In this document: one piece after another, positions 36,980-44,179 of the stretch
How the letters are laid out: the number at the start of each line of letters is the position of its first letter
Position numbering within the stretch: the first letter of the stretch is position 1
Source: Bacteroidota bacterium
GTDB taxonomy: Bacteria; Bacteroidota; Bacteroidia; Chitinophagales; Saprospiraceae
Assembly: GCA_020160935.1 (NCBI GenBank)
Contig: JAIUPL010000004.1
Coordinates: 62,001 to 126,000, forward strand
DNA length: 64,000 nt
Direction: 5' to 3'
Program-made: the position numbers and the translations under genes
The notes under the pieces: generated by a model
What the model was told of the DNA's origin: nothing
The model's input: the letters and a program-made list of their open reading frames with translations, nothing else
The model's database searches: none

Positions 36980-37435
36980 TTATTGGCCGCTTGCCGTTTT
37001 GATGGCTTCTTTTATTCTCAAATACGTGCCGCAACGGCAGATATTTCCGCTCATGAAGGTTTCAATTTCTTCATCTGTAGGGTTCGGGGTGGTTTTGAGC
37101 AGTGCCGCCGCACTCATAATCTGGCCCGACTGACAGTAGCCGCATTGTGCCACGTCGTGCTCCAGCCAGGCTTTTTGAACCGGGTGATCGCCTTGTTCGG
37201 ACAAACCTTCGATGGTGGTGATTTCGGATTTTCCGACAGACGAAACGGGCGTCACGCAGGAACGGGTAGCGGCTCCGTTGAGATGCACGGTACAGGCGCC
37301 GCATAAAGCCATGCCACAGCCGTATTTGGTGCCTGGCAAATGGAGATGGTCGCGCAAGACCCACAACAGTGGTGTTGCCGAGTCGACATCCACTTTGAAG
37401 GTTTTGCCGTTGACTTTTAACGTGTATTTTGCCAT
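36980..37435 (-). CDS. 2Fe-2S small subunit of the molybdenum hydroxylase (IorA-like)
   Basis: 151 residues with two iron-sulfur clusters. The plant-type ferredoxin Cys set is in [18 protein letters not shown] with a further Cys in TRSCVTPV, and the second, all-helical cluster uses [10 protein letters not shown] and [16 protein letters not shown]. It passes electrons from the Mo centre of the next gene to an acceptor, probably a cytochrome. It has no signal peptide of its own and would be carried out by the Tat signal of its partner. A -7 element lies about 50 nt upstream. Confidence 0.95.
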   Translation of the reverse strand: MAKYTLKVNGKTFKVDVDSATPLLWVLRDHLHLPGTKYGCGMALCGACTVHLNGAATRSCVTPVSSVGKSEITTIEGLSEQGDHPVQKAWLEHDVAQCGYCQSGQIMSAAALLKTTPNPTDEEIETFMSGNICRCGTYLRIKEAIKTASGQ

Positions 37436-37483
37436 ATTGTCGACGTTTTTAAATGTAAAATAAACGAATATATCTTACCTGGA

Positions 37484-37491
37484 CAAATGTA
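37484..37491 (-). promoter_or_regulatory. Candidate -7 element for the molybdenum hydroxylase operon
   Basis: The minus strand reads TACATTTG, 49-56 nt upstream of the iron-sulfur subunit start; no clear -33 TTTG is seen. Confidence 0.45.
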
Positions 37492-37657
37492 GAAACCGTC
37501 TGCCCTTGCCATGTCGCTGTTACTTTTCGCGTCTGTCCAGTTTTTTGACCATACAAAGGTGCGGGAGAAATGATTTCTCCGGGTTATACGGATTACCGTT
37601 TTATCTACCAATATTCCTGATTTAGAACGACAAACTCCTCATCCGATGGGCACTGGG

Positions 37658-37675
37658 CAATTCCTGTCAGGCCCA
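37658..37675 (+). other. Partial copy of the tRNA(CAT) 3' end (possible attachment-site remnant)
   Basis: Eighteen bases match the 3' end of the tRNA at 34516-34533 with one mismatch, in the same orientation. Weaker similarity can be traced back to a ctcat at 37638 that would match the anticodon loop, with small deletions. The two copies bracket the molybdenum hydroxylase pair (about 3.1 kb). No integrase gene lies between them. Confidence 0.6.
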
Positions 37676-37679
37676 ATAT

Positions 37680-37958
37680 GAGACATCCCGAATTTTGGTT
37701 CGGAATTTTTCTTGCCCAAACTGATCGCGTAGAGTATTTTCCCGCAGATTTCCCGTAGAGTAATTTCCCGCAGAACTCGCAGATTTACCCGCAGAACTCG
37801 CAGAACGTAGAGTACACCGTGTACTCAATATGAAGAAGTTAGGTGTACTCTACGTTCTGCGAGTTCTGCGGGAAATTACTCTACGGGAAATCTACAGGAA
37901 ACAAGTTCCAAAAAATAAGATCCCGAACCCTGGCTTTGGCCAAAATTCGGGATGTCTC
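37680..37958. repeat. Nested palindrome of gcagaactc/gtagagta units
   Basis: Outer 19-bp perfect arms lie at 37680-37698 and 37940-37958 (gagacatcccgaattttgg). Inner arms of about 53 bp lie at about 37744-37818 and 37842-37895, where the left arm has one extra unit of about 20 nt (atttacccgcagaactcgcag). The loop is about 23 nt. The 12-mer gtagagtacacc (37807-37818) also occurs in the palindrome at 59516-59653. The whole gap 37436-37980 holds only the -7 element, the tRNA fragment and this palindrome. Confidence 0.9.
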
Positions 37959-37980
37959 CTGTTTCAACAGCGCATTCGGT

Positions 37981-38823
37981 TCAATTCTTCGCCTTAAAGT
38001 CGTATTTCAGTCCCCAGTACTCCTTCAGCACCATTTTCACCGAACCTACCGACACGGGCGATTCGATGAGCACCGGAATACGGTTCTGGTCGTCGGACAC
38101 CCACACGGTCATTTTCGCGTCGTCCTTGAACACGTTACCAGCAATGAGCGTAGGCTGGAACTTGAGGGTATTGTATTTGCCCATATTGTGCACTTTCTTG
38201 CGCTCCTTGCCCATGTATTTCATTTTCAGGGGAAACTCCTCCTTGTCCATGAACACGCGGAACGGGATGGTATAACCGGCCTGCTGGCTGGCAAAGTCGT
38301 AATTGCGCAGGTTGTACAGGCTCGACAGCACATCGTGCACGCAGTCCTGCACATTGTGCTCCGTTTTGGTTTCGGCGGCGCCACGGTGGTCGGCGCGTAT
38401 AACCGTCATCTTGCGGGCGGCCTGGTTGAAGGCGATTTTTTCAAAAATATGGTAATCGCCCTCATTCACGCTGCGCTCCGAATAATTGGGCAGCAGAGTA
38501 TTTTTGTCTACCCAGGAATCGTAGTCGTCTTTCACGGTGTAAAACCACTCGTATGAATCGTAGGTTTCTCCGCGCGCCGAGTAGTGATACTGGTTGCCTT
38601 CGTCATACACACGGAAGGTGACCTCGCCAGCGGCCAGCCATACGAAGTTCCAGTTGTAGTATATCTTGTAGGTGAGTTTCTCGTTGTGCTGGAACGTATT
38701 GTTCGAGTTGCTGCACGGCTCTACGTTTTCGGCTATTTGTTCTTCCACGAACTGGTGTCCGGGAACTGTAAATGCCATGGAAAGCAGGGTGGCGCAAAAC
38801 AAGACTATCTTAGTCGTCTTCAT
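37981..38823 (-). CDS. DUF3108 domain-containing exported protein
   Basis: 280 residues with a signal peptide (MKTTKIVLFCATLLSMAFTVPG). The mature protein matches the DUF3108 pattern: EKLTYKIYYNWNFVWLAAGEV, then YSARGETYDSYEWFYTVKDDY, ERSVNEGDYHIFE and the C-terminal VWVSDDQNRIPVLIESPVSVGS. Such proteins are beta-rich and periplasmic or outer-membrane associated with unknown role. ATG 38823 overlaps the end of the upstream flippase-like gene by 14 nt, so the two are translationally coupled. Confidence 0.88.
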   Translation of the reverse strand: MKTTKIVLFCATLLSMAFTVPGHQFVEEQIAENVEPCSNSNNTFQHNEKLTYKIYYNWNFVWLAAGEVTFRVYDEGNQYHYSARGETYDSYEWFYTVKDDYDSWVDKNTLLPNYSERSVNEGDYHIFEKIAFNQAARKMTVIRADHRGAAETKTEHNVQDCVHDVLSSLYNLRNYDFASQQAGYTIPFRVFMDKEEFPLKMKYMGKERKKVHNMGKYNTLKFQPTLIAGNVFKDDAKMTVWVSDDQNRIPVLIESPVSVGSVKMVLKEYWGLKYDFKAKN

Positions 38824-39838
38824 ATCCAAGAGTTTTGGTGATGTTGACGTGAAACAGTGAAAAAGTACCAACTAACGCAGGCAAAATCAGGTTTATTATC
38901 CAGAGAATAAAGGTGGCTGCCAGGCTGCCAAGTTCATTGCCGCCAAAAAACGACCAGACAAAAACAGCCAGGTTGCCGCGTACCATCAAACCCGCTACTG
39001 CTGGTAGCGGCACGATGGTTTGCAGCAGGTAAATAGTAGCCACACCTGCATAGGCGCCCCAAAAGCCCGCCTGAATGGAGAAAAAGTGCAACAAAAGCAC
39101 GTATTGTGTGGAATAAATAGCATATCGGACAGTCGACCATAACAGCAGCAACAGCAGATCGCGGCGGCGAAACTGCTCCAGCAAAGCCACATCGCGCAGG
39201 TAAGGTTTCAGCCTCCGGAGCCAGGGAATGCGCCGCGCAATGGGCACAATCTGACGGATGTTAAAGAATATGTAATACAGTATTCCAAGTCCGAGCAATG
39301 CAAAGGTCGTCACTGTTTGCACATCCGATTCGGTCCAGTTCAAAAATGCGCTGGCAAACCACAAGCCGCCCAACACGCCGCCGGTGAGCAAAATCAGGTA
39401 TTGTGCAACACCTCCCACCGCATTCACCAGCAAGGATTTCCAGTGATTTTCAGGGCGCACAAACAGCAAGCGCCCGGCGTATTCGCCCATTCTGTTGGGG
39501 GTAAAAAGGGCAAAACTGATACCGGAAAGCACCGCATAGTAAGCGCGGGACAGAGAAAGTGGTTCGTAAGACCGTAAAAAAGGTTGCCATTTCAGGGTTT
39601 CAAAAAGCCAGTTGAATGGCATCAGCAGCAGCACTGCCGCCAGGAGGACCCAATTGGCTGTGCTGAATTGTTGTACAAAAACTTCGTACAGGGTAGCCAG
39701 GTTTTTTCTCGATTCCAGTTCGAAGTACAAGGCTACGGCGAGGGCCAGAAACAGCCCGATTCTAAAAACAAGGTTGAGGTGTTTTTTGGGAAAAAGCCGC
39801 CTTCGGGCGGCGGCGATAACCGAAGACTGGGTAGGCAT
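38810..39838 (-). CDS. Flippase-like integral membrane protein (UPF0104 / LPG synthase TM region)
   Basis: 342 residues with about eight hydrophobic segments, starting LNLVFRIGLFLALAVALYF. Family landmarks are FNWLFETLKWQPFLR, SGISFALFTPNRMGEYAGRLL (the conserved N-R-x-G-E motif) and LLQTIVPLPAVAGLMVRG. The family includes the lysylphosphatidylglycerol synthase membrane domain and glycolipid flippase-like proteins; the catalytic synthase domain is absent. ATG 39838 is used because upstream codons have no family match. Its 3' end overlaps the DUF3108 gene. Confidence 0.85.
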   Translation of the reverse strand: MPTQSSVIAAARRRLFPKKHLNLVFRIGLFLALAVALYFELESRKNLATLYEVFVQQFSTANWVLLAAVLLLMPFNWLFETLKWQPFLRSYEPLSLSRAYYAVLSGISFALFTPNRMGEYAGRLLFVRPENHWKSLLVNAVGGVAQYLILLTGGVLGGLWFASAFLNWTESDVQTVTTFALLGLGILYYIFFNIRQIVPIARRIPWLRRLKPYLRDVALLEQFRRRDLLLLLLWSTVRYAIYSTQYVLLLHFFSIQAGFWGAYAGVATIYLLQTIVPLPAVAGLMVRGNLAVFVWSFFGGNELGSLAATFILWIINLILPALVGTFSLFHVNITKTLGYEDD

Positions 39839-39894
39839 GTATGTAGGAGGGGGATTGCCGGTTTGCAGACTTTTTTTTGCCGGACAAACCGGGC

Positions 39895-39937
39895 ATAAAG
39901 AAAAGATGGGCAACCCTCCACCGGAGAATTGCCCATC
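39895..39937 (-). terminator. Rho-independent terminator of the OmpA-family gene
   Basis: Arms gatgggcaa (39905-39913) and ttgcccatc (39929-39937) form a 9-bp stem. On the minus strand it is followed by ttttctttat, fitting termination after the OmpA-family gene whose stop is at 39966. Confidence 0.75.
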
Positions 39938-39965
39938 GGTTGATGTTCTTTATAGAAACCGATTC

Positions 39966-41456
39966 TTAGAAACCGGCATCTTTGTTGCCTTTGAAAGTGC
40001 CTTTGCCGGCTTCTTTACCTTCCGGGCGAGCCATTTCAGTCTGGTCTTTAGCCACCATGAATTCAACGCGGCGGTTGCTGCTGCTGGAACCGGCTACCGG
40101 AATCAGCGGCGAGCCTTCACCTACCCAGTTGAGGATCAGGCGCTCGCGAGCGATACCATGTTGCGAAACCAGGAATTCGATAGCGGATTTGGCGCGGTTG
40201 TAAGACAATACGTTGTTGTATTTTTCAGAACCGCGGCTGTCGGTGTGACCAACTACCACTACTTTGATCTCCGGATTTTGCTTCATAACAGAGGCTACCT
40301 GATAGATTTTTTCGTACTCGCTGTAACGAACTGTGTAGTTGTTATCGCTGAAGTAGATCATCGGCAGGAACCAGTTGCTCAGGCCAGGCTGCGTCGGCAG
40401 TTTGAAGTTTTTCAGTTTTGCGTCGACGATGTCGTTCACCTGCTGTTCGGTGGTGTATTTCGGCAGACCTTGTGCTACACCATCCATGTTAACAGAGTAA
40501 CCTGGAGGAGAGTAAGGTTCTTTGTCTTTGTAGTCGGCTACTTTGTCGCCATCGCTGTCGAGGGTTACACCTTTCGAGTCAACGCGGGCACCAGCCGGGC
40601 TGTTGTCTTCGTCGTCGATGGCATCGATGATACCGTCGCCGTCTGTGTCGGTCGGATCGTAGATCGGGCGTGCTTCCAGTGCAGCGATAGCGTCAGATAC
40701 TTGCGCCAGCGGGTTGCTCCAGTACAGTGGTTCAACTTTAGCCATACCGTCTTTCGTTTTGCCGCCGAGGTTGAAGTTCAGGCGAACGTTGGGGTAGTGC
40801 CAGTTGTCGCGGTAAGTCGTCTGGTTGTTGTTGATGTTGGCTTCAGCATCGAGGCGGTCTGCTTCGCGGCCGAAAACCGTTGCAACGGTGTACTCAATAG
40901 CGAAGTTGAATTTCGGAGATACACGGAAACCGATGCCGCCACCGAAGTCAACATAAGGCACTGTAGCGCTGATGTCGCCGTTACCAGGAGCAGTAGCACC
41001 CTGAACCAGGATGTTTTCGTAGTCTACTTTGAAGTTGGAAGCACCGATACCTGCAAAGCCATTGAGCAGAATTTTGCGCATGGGTTTGTCGAAGCGGATG
41101 TTGTTCAAAGCGGCTACCAATTGAGCGCCGCCACCGATCCAGGTGGTTTTGGAAGTACGGGTGTCGTTGGTACCACCGCCTTCGTTTTTAGCCTGACCGA
41201 ACATACCGTTGGCACGGATAGAGAAGATATGGTCAATCGATTTGCGCACGTGCAGACCGCCACCGAAACCGAGTTTGGAATCGAGGTCGCCAGCAACAAA
41301 AGGCAAACCGACGTGAACGCCAAGTTCCCATTGGTCCTTAGGGGTAAAAGAGCGGTATGTGCCGCCACCGGTTGTAACCTCTCCTGGTGTCTGCGCATTA
41401 ATCCCTATATACGCAGCGACGAAGAGTAATACTAATGTTAATTTTCTAACCGTCAT
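39966..41456 (-). CDS. OmpA-family outer-membrane protein with calcium-binding type 3 repeats
   Basis: 496 residues. A signal peptide (ends YIGINAQ) is followed by an N-terminal eight-stranded-barrel-like region (ELGVHVGLPFVAGDLDSKLGF, FNFAIEYTVATVFG). A thrombospondin type 3-like Asp-rich stretch follows (DPTDTDGDGIIDAIDDEDN, DSDGDKVADYKDKEP). The C-terminal OmpA domain has VVVVGHTDSRGSEKYNNVLS-type peptidoglycan-binding residues. This is a typical Bacteroidota structural outer-membrane protein; the smooth codon usage suggests high expression. The gap to the glutamate dehydrogenase stop (41457-41582) shows nothing clear. Confidence 0.93.
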   Translation of the reverse strand: MTVRKLTLVLLFVAAYIGINAQTPGEVTTGGGTYRSFTPKDQWELGVHVGLPFVAGDLDSKLGFGGGLHVRKSIDHIFSIRANGMFGQAKNEGGGTNDTRTSKTTWIGGGAQLVAALNNIRFDKPMRKILLNGFAGIGASNFKVDYENILVQGATAPGNGDISATVPYVDFGGGIGFRVSPKFNFAIEYTVATVFGREADRLDAEANINNNQTTYRDNWHYPNVRLNFNLGGKTKDGMAKVEPLYWSNPLAQVSDAIAALEARPIYDPTDTDGDGIIDAIDDEDNSPAGARVDSKGVTLDSDGDKVADYKDKEPYSPPGYSVNMDGVAQGLPKYTTEQQVNDIVDAKLKNFKLPTQPGLSNWFLPMIYFSDNNYTVRYSEYEKIYQVASVMKQNPEIKVVVVGHTDSRGSEKYNNVLSYNRAKSAIEFLVSQHGIARERLILNWVGEGSPLIPVAGSSSSNRRVEFMVAKDQTEMARPEGKEAGKGTFKGNKDAGF

Positions 41457-41582
41457 AGGGTTGTAGAATTTGAATGAGTGAATGTGTTAACAGCTTGAGG
41501 TCAAGCGATGTGTTGTTTTGACAAGTTACCTGAAAACGGCGGGATTTGTTGGAAAAGAAAAGCGGATTAAAATGAAAAATGT

Positions 41583-42818
41583 TTAAATTCCAAGTTTTTT
41601 TAGGGCCAAATATAAGGCGCTCGATGAAATTTTATTTGGCGCAGTATTATTTTTTCTAACATCTTCGAGAGATTGGCGTATTGTAGCGGACGTATCTCCG
41701 AAAATTGCGGCGTCTGTCATGCGCGCGTCCGGCTGCATCAGGTATGCAAAAACCCGTGCCATACCGCAGTTTGCAATAAAATCGGGGATAACACCGGTAT
41801 GCTCGTCTGCATACTTGGCTGTCGGCCCGAAAAACACCTCATCGTCGATAAACGGCACATTCGCGCCACAGGCAATTACTTCCACACCACCTGCTAAAAG
41901 ACTGTCAACTTGTGCACGCGTCACTAATTTGGACGCCGCACCCGGAATAAAAATATCGGCGCCCAGTTCCCAAATGCGTTGATTTGCCTCTTCAAATGGC
42001 ATCAAATTACTTCCTGCAAGTTTGTTGCCATTTTTGTTAATAAACAAATTTTTTACCTCAGAAAGGGTAAATCCTTCCTCAGAAATCAACGCTCCATCGC
42101 GGTCAATTATCCCCAATATGCGCACACCTTGCTTGGCTAAGTAACAGGCAGCAGCCGATGCCACGTTGCCCCAGCCCTGGATAATGGCCGTTTTGCCCGC
42201 GGGTGTGCACTGGTGGTACAGGTCGTAAAAATGGCGTACCGATTCGGCCACGCCGTATCCGGTGATCAAGTCGGCCACGGCATATTTGTCCGGACCGCCT
42301 TCGGGCACGTATTCGGTATCTTCTACAATTTTGGTGCAGCCGTAGCGCAGTTGGCCGATCAGGTTGATCTGCTGCCCTTCCGAAGGGTGCAGGTGGCCAC
42401 GCACGATGCCTTCCTGCGGGTGCCAGAGCCCAATCGCTTCGGTAATGGGCACTACATCCTTGATCTCGTCTACATTGAGGTCGCCGCCGGTGCCATAGTA
42501 ATTTTTCAGCAGCGGCAACACGGCCCGGTACCAGCGCTCCAGTACCCCCCAGCGATCGGGATGGTGGGGATCGAAATCGATGCCGCTTTTTGCGCCGCCG
42601 ATGGCCGGCCCGCAAACGCTGAATTTGATTTCCATGACCTTGGCCAGCGAAACAACTTCTTCTTTCGTCAGGCCCTTGCGCATACGCGTGCCGCCGCCTG
42701 CAGCACCGTTTCGAAGCGAATTAATAACAACCCAGCCCCGCGCATCGGTCTCGCTGTCGTTCCATTCAAAAACGATTTCGGGCTTTTTATCCCTGTATTT
42801 GGTTAGTAAATCATCCAT
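41583..42818 (-). CDS. Glu/Leu/Phe/Val dehydrogenase (glutamate dehydrogenase family)
   Basis: 411 residues. The N-terminal substrate domain carries GGGTRMRKGLTKEEVVSLA and the catalytic-lysine motif CGPAIGGAKSGIDFDP. The NAD domain has AIIQGWGNVASAAACYLA, GADIFIPGAASKLV, and a normal C-terminus. It catalyses oxidative deamination of glutamate or a related amino acid. The frame runs on to 44084 but that upstream part is antisense to the arginase-like gene. ATG 42818 (MDDLLTKYRDKKPEIVFEW) is preceded by a -7 element. It is divergent from the arginase-like gene, and both could belong to amino-acid nitrogen metabolism. Confidence 0.9.
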   Translation of the reverse strand: MDDLLTKYRDKKPEIVFEWNDSETDARGWVVINSLRNGAAGGGTRMRKGLTKEEVVSLAKVMEIKFSVCGPAIGGAKSGIDFDPHHPDRWGVLERWYRAVLPLLKNYYGTGGDLNVDEIKDVVPITEAIGLWHPQEGIVRGHLHPSEGQQINLIGQLRYGCTKIVEDTEYVPEGGPDKYAVADLITGYGVAESVRHFYDLYHQCTPAGKTAIIQGWGNVASAAACYLAKQGVRILGIIDRDGALISEEGFTLSEVKNLFINKNGNKLAGSNLMPFEEANQRIWELGADIFIPGAASKLVTRAQVDSLLAGGVEVIACGANVPFIDDEVFFGPTAKYADEHTGVIPDFIANCGMARVFAYLMQPDARMTDAAIFGDTSATIRQSLEDVRKNNTAPNKISSSALYLALKKLGI

Positions 42819-42855
42819 TACTGCAAAATTTGGTGTGGTGTAGGCAAAAACGGCG

Positions 42856-42863
42856 CAAAAGTA
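42856..42863 (-). promoter_or_regulatory. Candidate -7 element for glutamate dehydrogenase
   Basis: The minus strand reads TACTTTTG, 38-45 nt upstream of the start codon, back to back with a similar plus-strand element at 42903-42910. Confidence 0.5.
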
Positions 42864-42902
42864 GAAAAAAACAAGGCCAAAAAACAGTTTTGAAAACTTC
42901 CC

Positions 42903-42910
42903 TACTTTTG
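42903..42910 (+). promoter_or_regulatory. Candidate -7 element for the arginase-like gene
   Basis: TACTTTTG lies 68-75 nt upstream of ATG 42978. Together with the minus-strand element it defines a compact divergent promoter region. Confidence 0.5.
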
Positions 42911-42977
42911 GCCGTTCAGCGGAACACGCGTGTTTCGCCATTCCAAACGATCCAACCAACGCACAAACCTCTTTCCC

Positions 42978-44069
42978 ATGCTGCAAAACTGGCTCAAAGC
43001 GCTGCCCGCCTCTTTTTTCAAATGGGCCGATAACTTGCCCGAAGATCGGCTGGGCCGACACCTTGTGCCGTACAAGAGCGAACTTCCCGACCTCAAAAAA
43101 GTGAAAGTGGTACTCATCGGCGTAGGCGAAAAAGAGTCGAACGCCGTACGCGAGTCCTTGTACCGCACTGCCTGGAATTTTCCTGCAAACGAAATTGCCG
43201 ACCTCGGCAACCTGCGCAAGGCTGATTCGGCGCAATTGATTCCCGTAGTACACGAACTGCTGAGTGGCAAGGTCACGCCTGTTATTCTGGCCGCACCGGA
43301 TGCTATGGCACGTGCTCAGTTTCTGGGTTATCAGGATGCCAAAGCGCTGGTCAACCTCGCAGTTGTCGACGAGCGTGGCCGGTTCGGCCATCCCGACGAG
43401 GTGTACACCAATTTGCTGACGCCCCGCCATCCACTCCTGTTTCATTTTGCTGCTATTGGTATTCAGGTACACCAGACAGCGCCTGCACAATTTGATTTTC
43501 TGAGTAAAAACTACTTCGATGTCGTCCGGCTGGGCAAATCGAGGGCGGCGATCGAAGAAACGGAACCGGTGCTGCGCGACGCCGATTTGCTGTCTTTCCA
43601 CCTCGGGGCGCTCAAACAGGCCGATGCGCCGGGCGTATCTGCGCCTTCGCCTTCCGGGTATTTTGCCGAAGAAGCCTGCCAACTGTGCCGCTACGCGGGC
43701 ATGAGCGACAAACTCACTTCTTTTGGGATGTATGGTTACGACCTTGCCCGCGACCGCGACGGGCAAACGGCCCAGGTGAGCGCTCAAATGACCTGGTACT
43801 TCCTCGATGGTTTTTTTAACCGGAAAAAAGACTACCCGGTTTCTACGGCCGGACTCACAGAATACGTGGTCGATTTCAGGCAGTTGCACTACCAGTTGAC
43901 TTTCTGGAAAAGTGTAAAAACCGGCCGCTGGTGGATGCAGGTGCCTGTGCCTACCCGTAAAAAGCACGAACGGCACCGACTCATTCCCTGCTCTTTTCTG
44001 GATTATCAGGCTGCCTGCCGCGAAGAATTGCCCGAACGGCTGATGCAGGCGCTGCACCGTTTCGGGTGA
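42978..44069 (+). CDS. Arginase/formimidoylglutamase-fold protein lacking metal ligands
   Basis: 363 residues. The overall pattern is that of Bacteroidota formimidoylglutamase-like ureohydrolases: RHLVPYKSELPDLKKVKVVLIG, AAPDAMARAQFLGYQ, EEACQLCRYAGMSDKL. The metal-binding blocks are gone: the G-G-x-H site reads AAPDA, the D-x-H-x-D site reads VVDERGRFG, and the S-x-D-x-D site reads LLSFHLGALKQADAPG. It is therefore probably not a Mn-dependent ureohydrolase. The fold and neighbourhood (divergent glutamate dehydrogenase) suggest a role in nitrogen metabolism, perhaps regulatory. ATG 42930 is an alternative start. The 3' gap to dnaE is short. Confidence 0.8.
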   Translation: MLQNWLKALPASFFKWADNLPEDRLGRHLVPYKSELPDLKKVKVVLIGVGEKESNAVRESLYRTAWNFPANEIADLGNLRKADSAQLIPVVHELLSGKVTPVILAAPDAMARAQFLGYQDAKALVNLAVVDERGRFGHPDEVYTNLLTPRHPLLFHFAAIGIQVHQTAPAQFDFLSKNYFDVVRLGKSRAAIEETEPVLRDADLLSFHLGALKQADAPGVSAPSPSGYFAEEACQLCRYAGMSDKLTSFGMYGYDLARDRDGQTAQVSAQMTWYFLDGFFNRKKDYPVSTAGLTEYVVDFRQLHYQLTFWKSVKTGRWWMQVPVPTRKKHERHRLIPCSFLDYQAACREELPERLMQALHRFG

Positions 44070-44124
44070 GCAATTATCGACCAAAAGTTTTCCACAAAGC
44101 CACCTGATTTCCTACGATTTGTTT

Positions 44125-44132
44125 TAAATTTG
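44125..44132 (+). promoter_or_regulatory. Candidate -7 element for dnaE
   Basis: TAAATTTG, 48-55 nt upstream of the dnaE start, matches the -7 consensus; no -33 TTTG at proper spacing is seen. Confidence 0.4.
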
Positions 44133-44179
44133 CCGGCATGATACCTGCGGCTGCACTATGCAGCATTTAACTCCTTCCC

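Noticed and set aside
34460-37675. Complete integrative element at the tRNA
   Set aside because: No integrase, excisionase or relaxase is encoded between the repeats, so only a remnant or cassette can be claimed.
39612-41429. 605-codon plus-strand frame opposite the OmpA-family gene
   Set aside because: A shadow of the OmpA gene: no family pattern and no signal, and the minus-strand protein is certain.
42819-44084. A long upstream extension of the glutamate dehydrogenase frame
   Set aside because: It is antisense to the arginase-like gene, which has a recognisable family pattern and its own promoter-like element.
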